Positions 1 through 7,448 of a stretch of DNA of 22,986 nucleotides are shown here, one piece after another (within the stretch, counting starts at the first letter, position 1; the number at the start of each line of letters is the position of its first letter). A model generated the notes under the pieces. That model saw only the letters and a list, made by a program, of their open reading frames with translations. It was not told the origin of the DNA and made no database searches. The stretch is taken from positions 1 through 22,986 of the forward strand of contig DATLYF010000093.1 in NCBI GenBank assembly GCA_035575095.1, given 5' to 3'. This DNA comes from DATLYF01 sp035575095 (GTDB lineage: Bacteria; Pseudomonadota; Gammaproteobacteria; Competibacterales; Competibacteraceae). The position numbers and the translations under genes were made by a program.

Positions 1-2
1 CC

Positions 3-341
3 GCCGATATCTTCGCCGCCGTGCAGGCCGCGCGCGGAAACGGCGTTCCGCTGCTGCACATTCCGCAAAATTACTACGATGATCTGGCGGCCCGTTTCGA
101 TCTGTCGCAAGACTTCATCGAGCGGCTGGCCGAGTACAACATCCTCTATGACCGGGATGCGACCGGCGGCGAGTTGCTGCACGTCTACAGCGAGCCGTTC
201 GAGGAGCGTTTCTTTTTCGAAATTCTCGAACGGCGCAACGGCTACGCCCAGTACGGAGCGGTGAACGTCGCTGTGCGGCTCGCGGCGCTGGCGCAGAGCA
301 AGGCGCGCACGCCGTTCTGGGAGCCGGCGTTGGCGCCGTAA
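3..341 (+). CDS. C-terminal part of a 3-dehydroshikimate dehydratase-like / HPPD-domain protein (partial, 5' end outside window)
   Basis: The reading frame is already open at base 3 and ends at TAA 339-341, so only the last ~112 residues are present. The end of the protein contains RFFFEILERRNGYAQYG followed by AVNVAVRLAALAQ. This matches the C-terminal strand and metal-binding Glu region of the vicinal-oxygen-chelate fold of 4-hydroxyphenylpyruvate dioxygenase. The NYYDDLAARF and YNILYDRD motifs are typical of the bifunctional sugar phosphate isomerase/HPPD-domain proteins (QuiC type), which dehydrate 3-dehydroshikimate to protocatechuate in quinate/shikimate catabolism. True HPPD usually ends differently (a GxGNFKALFE-type tail), so QuiC-type is preferred. 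The catalytic N-terminal isomerase-like domain lies outside the window, so the assignment rests on the tail alone. The gene converges with the solute-binding protein gene, with only 8 bases between the stops. Confidence 0.6.
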   Translation, partial: ADIFAAVQAARGNGVPLLHIPQNYYDDLAARFDLSQDFIERLAEYNILYDRDATGGELLHVYSEPFEERFFFEILERRNGYAQYGAVNVAVRLAALAQSKARTPFWEPALAP

Positions 342-349
342 GGCCGGTC

Positions 350-2272
350 TCAATACCCCTCGCGACGGGGCCCGTCGTACCAGAAGCGCTCCGGCCGGTA
401 GATGCCGAAATGGGCGCCCGGGTCCCAGCCGTAGATGCCCCGCTCGGGCACGTTGCGCAACTGGGCGTGGGCGATCACCGGCTGGAAGGCGCCGCTGACC
501 ACGCCGATGCTGAACACTTGGTCGCTCCAGATCTCCAGCACGCGCCGCCAGATGCGCTCGCGCTCGTCACGCTCGCCGGCCACGGACCAGGCTTCATAGA
601 GGCGCAGCAATTCCTGGACCGCGGGCAGGTCCGGGGGCTCGCCGGCCTTGCCCATGGTCTCCCGATACTGTCCCCACTTGGGCCACTGCAACTGATCTTG
701 CACCGTGGGGGCGAATTCTTGCGGGCTCATGTCGGCATTGGGGATACCGTTGTCCAGCCCCGACCAGATGGCCATCACGGTATCGCCGGCGAAGATGCGA
801 TTGCGGAACACCTCGCGCTGGGACGGCTTGCTGTAGAGCTTGATGCCGATCTTCAGCCAGGCGTCGTGGATCAGGGACAGCACGTCGGTCTCCTCGGTGC
901 TCTCGCCGGCGGTCTCCACGGTAATCTCCATGGGCCGGCCGTCGGGCAGCAGGCGCAGGCCGCTGGCGCCGCGCCGGGGCAGCCCCAACTCGTCGAGTAG
1001 GGCGTTGGCCCGGGCCGGGTCATATTCGGCCCAGCGCGTGCGGTATTCAGGGCGAAACAGCGGGCTCTCCTTGAGCACCGTGTTGTTGCCTTCCTCGACC
1101 AACCCGAAGTAGACCACCTGGTTGATCTCGTGGCGATCGATAGCCAGCGACAGGGCGCGGCGGAAGCGCACGTCGCGGTTGAGCGCCTGCCATACCGGGT
1201 CATTGACGTTGAGGTTGGGGTAGAGCGCCACCTGCGCCCCCTGAGTCTTACGCCACAGCAGTACCCGCTGCGCCACCTGCTTCTCGCTGGCCTTGAGGAA
1301 GGTATAGTCGTCGAAGCGCAGATAACGGGCCTGCAGGTCGGCATCGCCGGCGCCGGTCTTGACCGGAATCAGGCCCTTGCTGACTACGCTCACCACCACT
1401 TGGTCGACATAGGGAAGCTGACGGCCGTTGCCGTCGATGCGGTGGTAATAGGGGTTGCGGGTGAAGACGAAGCGCTCGGCCGGCGGCGGCGTGGTGTTGT
1501 GCCAGGGATCGAGCGTGGGCAGGTCGGGGTTGTCGCAGTCGTACTGCTTGCGGCGACGCTGGTAGAAGCCCGCCCAGTTCTTGATGCCGGCCGCCTTGGC
1601 CTGAGCGTTGAGCGCCTCCTTGTCGACGTACTTGGCATGGAACTGCTTGAGATAGTGGGCCGGTTCGTAGATGTAGAGCGGCCGGGCGCCGGCCAGGGCC
1701 GGCAAGAAGAAGGGATTGGGCCGCGACCAGCGGTAGCGCACGGTAGTCTCGTCGAGGATCTCCACCTGCGGCGGTTCGCCTTGCACTATCAGCTCCCGCG
1801 GCGGGCCGAAGGGGGAGAGATCCTTGTCGTTGACCACATCCTCCCACCAGTAGCGAAAGTCCTCGCTGGTAAAGGGCTGCCCGTCGGACCAGCGGTGGCC
1901 CGGCCGCAGATGCAGGGTGAACACCCGGTCATCCTCCACATCGACGCCGGCCAGGATGTCGGGCACCAGGTTCAGTTGCTCGTCGTAGCCCACCAGGCGC
2001 GCGTAGCCGTAGGTGACCATGAGCCGGATGTCGTTGTCCTTGGTCATCAGCATGCGCAGGGTGCCGCCGTGCAGGCCGGGCTTCAGGCCCCGCGCCGCCA
2101 GCTCGTCCACCAGCGGCTGGCGCGGCAGACGCTCCGCCACCGGCGGCAGGCGGCCGGCTTCTACCTCGGCGCGCAGGAAGGGCGGTTCGATGGGCTGGGG
2201 CTGGGCCTGCGCCATGGGCGCAAGCGGTAGCAGCATAAACAGCAGGGTCAGCAGCAGGGGTAAGGTGTTCAT
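350..2272 (-). CDS. ABC transporter periplasmic solute-binding protein, family 5 (peptide/oligopeptide type)
   Basis: This 640-residue protein captures a substrate in the periplasm for an ABC importer. It begins with a hydrophobic signal peptide (residues 1-23) ending in APMAQA, with no lipobox cysteine, so it is probably a soluble periplasmic protein. The SBP_bac_5 hallmark VFTLHLRPGHRWSDGQPF lies at about residues 117-134, followed by SEDFRYWWEDV. A second family motif, VRFRRALSLAIDR, lies in the C-terminal half. The length is near that of YejA/DppA-like proteins (about 530-620), slightly longer. The ATG overlaps the TGA of the upstream fused ATPase gene (ATGA at 2272-2269), so the two are translationally coupled. 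The substrate cannot be told from sequence; oligopeptides are the family default. No permease genes lie beside it, so membrane partners must be encoded elsewhere or have been lost. Confidence 0.9.
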   Translation of the reverse strand: MNTLPLLLTLLFMLLPLAPMAQAQPQPIEPPFLRAEVEAGRLPPVAERLPRQPLVDELAARGLKPGLHGGTLRMLMTKDNDIRLMVTYGYARLVGYDEQLNLVPDILAGVDVEDDRVFTLHLRPGHRWSDGQPFTSEDFRYWWEDVVNDKDLSPFGPPRELIVQGEPPQVEILDETTVRYRWSRPNPFFLPALAGARPLYIYEPAHYLKQFHAKYVDKEALNAQAKAAGIKNWAGFYQRRRKQYDCDNPDLPTLDPWHNTTPPPAERFVFTRNPYYHRIDGNGRQLPYVDQVVVSVVSKGLIPVKTGAGDADLQARYLRFDDYTFLKASEKQVAQRVLLWRKTQGAQVALYPNLNVNDPVWQALNRDVRFRRALSLAIDRHEINQVVYFGLVEEGNNTVLKESPLFRPEYRTRWAEYDPARANALLDELGLPRRGASGLRLLPDGRPMEITVETAGESTEETDVLSLIHDAWLKIGIKLYSKPSQREVFRNRIFAGDTVMAIWSGLDNGIPNADMSPQEFAPTVQDQLQWPKWGQYRETMGKAGEPPDLPAVQELLRLYEAWSVAGERDERERIWRRVLEIWSDQVFSIGVVSGAFQPVIAHAQLRNVPERGIYGWDPGAHFGIYRPERFWYDGPRREGY

Positions 2273-4161
2273 GGACGTAACAACGCCGGGTCGGCGTCTA
2301 GGTGGATACGCACGTAGTGGTCGCCGCCCAGGGACAGCAGCTCATGGGGGGTCTTGCCATCCAGGGTGAAGGGCGGGCGCCAGGCGGCAGGATCGGAGGC
2401 GGCACCCTCCAGCACCGCGGCGAAGTCCAGCTTGCGCGAGAGATCGGCGTAGGGCACGGCGGCCAGCAGGGCGCGGGTGTAGGGGTGTACCGGATCGCGG
2501 AACAGGATCTCGCGCGGGGCGACCTCGACGATGCGCCCGCGGCACATGACGGCGATGCGGTCGGCGACATAGTCTACCACCGCCAGGTTGTGAGAGATGA
2601 ACAGCACCGTCAGGCCCAGCTCCCGCTGCAGGTCCTCCAGCAGATTGAGGATCTGCGCCTGCACCGACACATCCAGGGCGGAGACCGGCTCGTCGCAGAT
2701 CAGGAAGTCCGGACGCAGGGCCAGGGCTCGGGCGATGCCGATACGCTGGCGCTGGCCGCCGGAGAAACTGTGCGGATAGCGGTTGAGGAAGCGCGGATCC
2801 AGACCCACCAAGCGCATCAGCTCGCGCGCCGTCTCACACTGGCTGGCGGCGTCGCCGATGCCGTGGATGACCAGCGGCTCGCGCAGGATCTCGCTCACCG
2901 GCAGGCGCGGATTGAGCGAGCCGTACGGATCCTGGAAGATGAACTGCATGCGGCGGCGGTAGGCCAGCAGTCCGGCCTCGTCCAGGTTGAGCACATCGAT
3001 CAGTTTGCCGCGGTCGTTGAAGACGATGCGTCCCTCGTCGGCGCGGATGGCGGCCATGATCATCTTGCTCAGCGTGGTCTTGCCGCAGCCCGATTCCCCC
3101 ACCAGCCCCAGGCATTCGCCGGGACGCACCTCGAGGCTGACCCGGTCCACTACCTTGATCGCGTGTCCCGGGCCGCGCCGCCACAGGCCGTGCTCGCGGC
3201 CGTCGAAGCTCTTGCACACCCCTTCCAGCCGCAGATGCGGGCCGGCGGCCTTGGCCTCGGGCGGCCAGGGCGGAGCGCTGCGCCAGGTCGGGCTGATCTC
3301 CCAGCGCACGCTGCGCAGCGGTACCAGACGCTCGCCGGGGTGCATGTCGAAGTGGGGGATGGCGCGCAGCAACCCGCGCAAATAGGGATGGCCGGGGTCG
3401 GTGAACACGTCCTCGATGCGCCCGCTCTCCATGATGCGGCCGCGGTACATCACCACTACCTCCTCGGCCAGGTTGGCTACCACCCCCAGATCGTGGGTAA
3501 TGATCAATAGCGCCATGCCCAGCTCGGCCTGCAGGTCCTTGAGCAGCTTGAGGATCTGCGCCTGGATGGAGACGTCCAGGGCGGTGGTGGGCTCGTCGGC
3601 GATGAGCAGCGCCGGATGGCAGATCAGCGCCATGGCGATCATGGCGCGCTGGCGCAGGCCGCCGGACAGCTCGAAGGGATAGGTGTGCAGGGCGCGCTTG
3701 GGGTCGGGAAAGCCCACCAGGCGCAGCATGTCTTCGGTGAGCTCCACGCCCTGGCGGCGGTCGAAGCCGGGACGGTGCAGGTACAGCGCCTCGCTCACCT
3801 GATCGCCGATAGTGTGCAGCGGCGACAGCGACACCATGGGCTCCTGGAAGATCATGGAGATGCGTCCGCCGCGGATGGCGCGCATGGTCGGACTGCGCGG
3901 CGGGGTCTGGGCGATGTCCAGGGGCTGACCCGGCTGCTCCGGGTCGGCGAGCAGGATCTCGCCGCACTTGATCACGGCGTTCTCCGGCAGAATGCCCATG
4001 ATGGCTTGGGCGGTCACTGACTTGCCGGAGCCCGACTCGCCCACCAGGGCCACGGTGGCGCCGGGTCGGATGGAGAACGAGATGCCCCGTATCGCCGGCA
4101 CCAGCATATCGTGCAGGCGGAAATCCACTTCGAGATCGCGGATCTTCAGCAGTGCGTCCAT
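2269..4161 (-). CDS. Fused two-domain ABC transporter ATPase, oligopeptide/YejF type
   Basis: A 630-residue protein with two ABC ATPase domains in tandem, equivalent to a DppD-DppF fusion or YejF. It would power a peptide-type importer on the cytoplasmic face of the membrane. Domain 1: Walker A GESGSGKS (41-48), signature LSGGLRQR (165-172), Walker B LLIADE (185-190), switch His224. Domain 2: Walker A GESGCGKT (356-363), signature FSGGQRQR (467-474), Walker B FLICDE (487-492), His525. Both sites look intact. Oligopeptide-family tails (DPGHPYLRGLL and DPVHPYTRALL) follow each domain. The first signature has Leu in place of the usual Gln. It is longer than YejF (about 530) because of a linker near 285-335. 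I chose ATG at 4161 because MDALLKIRDL starts the fold; a GTG at 4200 would add 13 residues of non-conserved type. Neither start has a strong ribosome site. It precedes the solute-binding gene with a 4-base overlap. Confidence 0.9.
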   Translation of the reverse strand: MDALLKIRDLEVDFRLHDMLVPAIRGISFSIRPGATVALVGESGSGKSVTAQAIMGILPENAVIKCGEILLADPEQPGQPLDIAQTPPRSPTMRAIRGGRISMIFQEPMVSLSPLHTIGDQVSEALYLHRPGFDRRQGVELTEDMLRLVGFPDPKRALHTYPFELSGGLRQRAMIAMALICHPALLIADEPTTALDVSIQAQILKLLKDLQAELGMALLIITHDLGVVANLAEEVVVMYRGRIMESGRIEDVFTDPGHPYLRGLLRAIPHFDMHPGERLVPLRSVRWEISPTWRSAPPWPPEAKAAGPHLRLEGVCKSFDGREHGLWRRGPGHAIKVVDRVSLEVRPGECLGLVGESGCGKTTLSKMIMAAIRADEGRIVFNDRGKLIDVLNLDEAGLLAYRRRMQFIFQDPYGSLNPRLPVSEILREPLVIHGIGDAASQCETARELMRLVGLDPRFLNRYPHSFSGGQRQRIGIARALALRPDFLICDEPVSALDVSVQAQILNLLEDLQRELGLTVLFISHNLAVVDYVADRIAVMCRGRIVEVAPREILFRDPVHPYTRALLAAVPYADLSRKLDFAAVLEGAASDPAAWRPPFTLDGKTPHELLSLGGDHYVRIHLDADPALLRP

Positions 4162-4255
4162 GGGCGAGCGTGCTATGGAGCGGGGCACAACGAAACCCAC
4201 CCCGCAAATGGGCCTTTTATCACAGTGTAGTGGGTTTTGGCGCGCAGCGGGACGC

Positions 4256-5008
4256 TCAGGCGAAGACCTGCGCCGGCGCCAGCCAGCATGTTGCAGGATG
4301 AGCCGTGGTCACGGCCAGAAAGCGTTCCAGAAAGGCCCAGGTGGCGGCATCGTGGACCAGATGATGGCTGAGTAGCCCGGTGGGCTCGGCGCCATCCACC
4401 TCACCCAGGCGGCGGCGGCGTAGATGGAGCACGGCCTGGGCCAGGGCGGCTTCGGTGCCGACGAAGCCGCCCTGGCCGCGCCAGTCCACGGGATCGACAT
4501 GGGTATTGGCCTGGATCAGGCCGGGAAACGGCTCCCGGGCCCGCCGCGGGGTGTGGCTGGACAGCCCGTGCAGGCCGATGCCGGGGAGTCGGGCGGGCAG
4601 CTCGGCGGCGAGACGGTTCCAGGGCGGCACCAGCACCGGTAGCCAGCGCTCGGGGAAGCCGCGCTCCAGGATCCGGCGCCCGGCCATCAGCTCGGCCAGC
4701 ACCGTTTCCAGCGGGCGGTGTGCTCCCAGCTCGCATTTCTTCTCCCCGCTCGAGGCGTGGTTGGTGTGGGCATAGCCATGCTGCAGCACGCTGCAGTCCG
4801 GGTCCAGGGATAGCGTCAGAGCTGGGTCCAGAGCGGCCGGGATCACCGCCAGGGCCAGTGGCACCGCGAAGTCCCGGTGCAGCGCCAGCAGCCGTCCCAG
4901 GGCCGGGCTCGGCGCCTGGGCGTCGTCGTCCCGCCACCACAAGGTGGCGCAGCGGTCGCTCTCGCCCCAGGCATCCAGCTCGCGGCGCAGCCCATCCCAA
5001 GTGCTCAT
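4256..5008 (-). CDS. Polysaccharide deacetylase family protein (NodB-like fold)
   Basis: This 250-residue protein carries the motif set of carbohydrate esterase 4/NodB-like deacetylases, metal-dependent enzymes that remove N- or O-acetyl groups from sugars. Visible are an acidic motif WWRDDDA (Asp27-29) in the position of the family Asp-Asp, the metal-binding HGYAHTNH (His77, His81, His84), VPPWNR (127-132) in the place of the RxxPY motif, HVDPVDW (170-176) resembling the DxxDW motif, and LLSHHL (212-217) supplying the last His. No signal peptide is present, so it probably acts in the cytoplasm, as expected if it modifies a precursor made by the two adjacent glycosyltransferases. Its ATG overlaps the TGA of the upstream glycosyltransferase (ATGA at 5008-5005), a strong sign of co-translation. 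The substrate is unknown. The sequence is divergent from classical NodB. Confidence 0.75.
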   Translation of the reverse strand: MSTWDGLRRELDAWGESDRCATLWWRDDDAQAPSPALGRLLALHRDFAVPLALAVIPAALDPALTLSLDPDCSVLQHGYAHTNHASSGEKKCELGAHRPLETVLAELMAGRRILERGFPERWLPVLVPPWNRLAAELPARLPGIGLHGLSSHTPRRAREPFPGLIQANTHVDPVDWRGQGGFVGTEAALAQAVLHLRRRRLGEVDGAEPTGLLSHHLVHDAATWAFLERFLAVTTAHPATCWLAPAQVFA

Positions 5009-6171
5009 ATCACGCCCTCTGGCGCGCTCACCCCCAGCCAGCTGGCCAGCAGCGCGGCGCTGCGCTCAGCACCGTCCAGCGCCAGCGCCGGGGCAGGCAC
5101 TTGGGGGGTGGTCAGCGCCGCGTCCACTGCCGCTGCCAGAGTGGCGGGCGACAGCTGGGTTTCCTCCACCACCCGGGCCAGGCCCAGGGCCTGCAGGCGG
5201 GCAGCACGCAGCACCTGCTCGGTCTCGCCGCTGCCCTGGAACGGCACCAGCACCGCCCGGGTACCGGCGCGCAGCAGGTCCATGACGGTGTTGTAGCCGG
5301 CCTGGGACACGGACAGGGCGCAGCGTGCCAGCAACTGCGGGAAATCCGGCCGCGCCCGCTCGACGCTCACACCGGCCGGGGCGTTAGCCCGCAGTTCGGC
5401 GAACGTCGCCGCGTTCAGATTGTGCCCGACCAGCAGCCGCCAGGGTCGCTGCCGGGCCTGGGTGAGGGCGTGCGCCGCCAGGGCGGTGCGGTAGAGCCGC
5501 AGGCCCACGGCCCCACCCCCGGCCGAGACCAGCACCGCACCGGCGCCGACGCCGCCGGGGGCGGCGGCGGGGGCAGGGGACGCCACCAGCCCGGTGTAGA
5601 TCAGCCGCTCGCCCAGCTCGGCGGCGGCGGGAAAGCTGGCCTCGAGGGGCAGGAAGGCTGGATCGCCATGCACCAGCACATAGTCGTAGTGCTCCCGTAC
5701 CAGCGCCAGGGTTTCGGCGATGCGCTGCGGCTTGCGCGCCTGTTGCACGTCGCGGATCGAGGCGGCGAGCAGCGGCCGCGGCCGGGCGGCGGCGACGGCA
5801 GCGAGCAAGGGGAGCAGTTCGAAGCGCAGCTGGCGGCGGCCGAAAGGGAAGCTCTCGGTGATCAGCGCCGCCGGCCGCAGGGCGTGGAACAGCGCCAGCA
5901 GCTGCTCGCGCCGCCGCGCCAGGTAGGCGGCGTCGGGCTCGCGGCCGGCGGCATCGACCAGGGCGGAGAAGCGGGCGTCGCGGGCGGCCAGGGGCGGCAG
6001 CTGGTGCAGCCGCATGCCACTATAGTCCAGGTCAGCCACCGGCAGTCCGCCCGAGACCAGTTCCACGACCAGGCCGCGCGCCGCCATGGCCTGCGCCAAC
6101 AGGACGACACGGCGCAGATGGCCGGTGCCCAACAGGTGCTGGACATAGAACAGCACGACGGGGGCGGGCAT
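5005..6171 (-). CDS. Glycosyltransferase, MurG/GT28-like (COG4671 type), second of tandem pair
   Basis: A 388-residue GT-B fold protein, probably cytoplasmic or membrane-peripheral. The N-terminus has the glycine-rich acceptor-side loop QHLLGTGHLRR (11-21), the equivalent of the MurG GGTGGH loop. The C-terminal half has VSQAGYNTVMDLLRAGT and VPFQGSGETEQVLRAARL, which match the nucleotide-sugar-binding region of the GT28/MurG superfamily. The middle carries a Pro/Ala/Gly-rich low-complexity stretch before the second Rossmann domain (around 5520-5590), which is probably the interdomain linker. The start ATG lies 6 bases after the stop of the neighbouring, similar glycosyltransferase, and its own stop overlaps the deacetylase start, so the three form one translational unit. 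Donor and acceptor sugars cannot be predicted. Undecaprenyl-linked or small glycoconjugate synthesis is only inference. Confidence 0.75.
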   Translation of the reverse strand: MPAPVVLFYVQHLLGTGHLRRVVLLAQAMAARGLVVELVSGGLPVADLDYSGMRLHQLPPLAARDARFSALVDAAGREPDAAYLARRREQLLALFHALRPAALITESFPFGRRQLRFELLPLLAAVAAARPRPLLAASIRDVQQARKPQRIAETLALVREHYDYVLVHGDPAFLPLEASFPAAAELGERLIYTGLVASPAPAAAPGGVGAGAVLVSAGGGAVGLRLYRTALAAHALTQARQRPWRLLVGHNLNAATFAELRANAPAGVSVERARPDFPQLLARCALSVSQAGYNTVMDLLRAGTRAVLVPFQGSGETEQVLRAARLQALGLARVVEETQLSPATLAAAVDAALTTPQVPAPALALDGAERSAALLASWLGVSAPEGVI

Positions 6172-6177
6172 GGCGCT

Positions 6178-7410
6178 TCAGGCCAGGGTGCGTAGGCGCC
6201 CGGAGGGCGTCGTCTGCGCGTGCGGCCGGCGCCGGCCGAGGTGCTCGGCCACCAGCCGACTGACCGTATCCAGCCCGTCCAGCAGCCCGGGGATGCCGGC
6301 CTCGGAGGGCAGCGGCTGCGCGGGCAGGGCGCGCAGGGCGCGGGCCATCAGCGCTGCATTGCGCGGCGCGGCCGGGTCGAGCATACGCACCAGCCCCAGC
6401 TTCTGCGCCCGGCTGGCGCGCAGATATTGCTCCTGGCGCGGCCGGGTGCGGGGGATGAGCAGAGCGCGCTTGTCGAAGGACAGGATCTCGCAGAAGGTGT
6501 TGTAGCCGCCCATGGCGACGATGCCGGTGGCGCGGGCCATGAGCTGCTCCATGTCAGTGTCGAAGTCCAGGGCGGTGAGGCGCGGCAACTGCGCGATGCG
6601 GCTGCGGAACTCGTGGCGCAGGGCCGGGGCCATGAACGGCCCGAACACGATCAGCGCCCGCCAGGGCAGTTCGGGATCGGCCGCGTAGGCGCGGATCACC
6701 CAGTCGACCATTTCGGCGCCGTCGCCGCCGCCGCCGGGGGTCACCAGCAAATAGGGCTCGTCCAGGTTCACGGCGGGATGTACCGCCTTGGCATGGGGCA
6801 GGGTACGGCGCAGGTAACCGGTATAAAGCATCTTGTCGCGCACCCCGGCGGGCACGGTGAGCCCGGCCAGGGGATCGTTGATCGCCTCCAGCCCATACAC
6901 CCAGATCTCGTCGTAGAGCTCGGCCAGGGCGCCCATGGCCTGCTTGCGACGCCATTCCCGGCGCAGTTGCGCGGGGCTGTCCATGACATCGCGCAGCCCC
7001 AGCACCAGGCGCGTGCCCTGGCGCTTGAGCAGCTGCAGGGTGCCGTGCACTTCGCCCTTGAGACCGAGCGGCTCCTTGTCCACCAGGAAGATGTCGGGGG
7101 CGAAGATCTCGGCGGTGTGGCGGATGATGGACTCGCGCATGGCCAGGGTCTGTTCCAGGTCGATGTGCAGGCCCAGGGAAGTGTATTCGCCGTTGTGCAG
7201 CTTGATCACCCCGGGGATGCGCACGAAGTCGACGCGGGCGCGGAAGTCGAAGCTGCCGATGATGGGCGAGCCGGACAGGATCAGCACCGACAGGCCTTTG
7301 TGATGCTCCACCAGGGCGTGGGCGATGGCACGGCAGCGGCGCAAATGCCCGAGCCCGAAGCTGTCGTGGCTGTAGATCAGAATGCGGGCACCGTCGAAGG
7401 GGTCGGACAT
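6178..7410 (-). CDS. Glycosyltransferase, COG4671-type (MurG-like), first of tandem pair
   Basis: This 410-residue protein resembles predicted glycosyltransferases of the COG4671 group. The N-terminal motif SHDSFGLGHLRRCRAIAHAL (14-33) is the glycine-rich loop and following helix of a GT-B enzyme. The C-terminal motif GIVAMGGYNTFCEILSFDK, followed by LIPRTRPRQEQYLRA, is the donor-binding region. FLVDKEPLGLKGE and VLGLRDVMDSP in the first half are characteristic of this group. The start ATG at 7410 has a good upstream site (GGGAAG, about 5 bases from ATG). It shares the G-x-GHLRR loop and GGYNT/AGYNT motif with the next gene, so the pair may act in sequence or as a heteromeric enzyme; both points are inference. 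It lies 38 bases downstream of the mechanosensitive channel gene, on the same strand. Confidence 0.8.
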   Translation of the reverse strand: MSDPFDGARILIYSHDSFGLGHLRRCRAIAHALVEHHKGLSVLILSGSPIIGSFDFRARVDFVRIPGVIKLHNGEYTSLGLHIDLEQTLAMRESIIRHTAEIFAPDIFLVDKEPLGLKGEVHGTLQLLKRQGTRLVLGLRDVMDSPAQLRREWRRKQAMGALAELYDEIWVYGLEAINDPLAGLTVPAGVRDKMLYTGYLRRTLPHAKAVHPAVNLDEPYLLVTPGGGGDGAEMVDWVIRAYAADPELPWRALIVFGPFMAPALRHEFRSRIAQLPRLTALDFDTDMEQLMARATGIVAMGGYNTFCEILSFDKRALLIPRTRPRQEQYLRASRAQKLGLVRMLDPAAPRNAALMARALRALPAQPLPSEAGIPGLLDGLDTVSRLVAEHLGRRRPHAQTTPSGRLRTLA

Positions 7411-7448
7411 AGGCGCTTCCCGTGGCGGATGATCGTGATGGGGTGGGC

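Noticed and set aside
1130..2230. Long opposite-strand open frame of 366 codons inside the solute-binding gene
   Set aside because: High GC opens antisense frames. Its translation is low-complexity Val/Gly/Arg-rich with no recognisable motif, whereas the minus-strand frame has clear family motifs.
4201..4255. Possible sigma70 promoter upstream of the fused ABC ATPase (TACACT / GATAAA-like elements)
   Set aside because: The minus-strand -10-like hexamers match only 4/6 and no -35 lies at 16-18 bases, so I do not call a promoter.
5515..5590. GC-rich GGC/GCC trinucleotide stretch in the second glycosyltransferase
   Set aside because: It codes for an Ala/Gly/Pro linker in frame and is not a microsatellite or an independent repeat element.
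4720..6195. 491-codon plus-strand frame opposite the glycosyltransferase and deacetylase genes
   Set aside because: The Gln/Gly/Arg-rich composition is a shadow of codon bias on the other strand, and no domain is visible.
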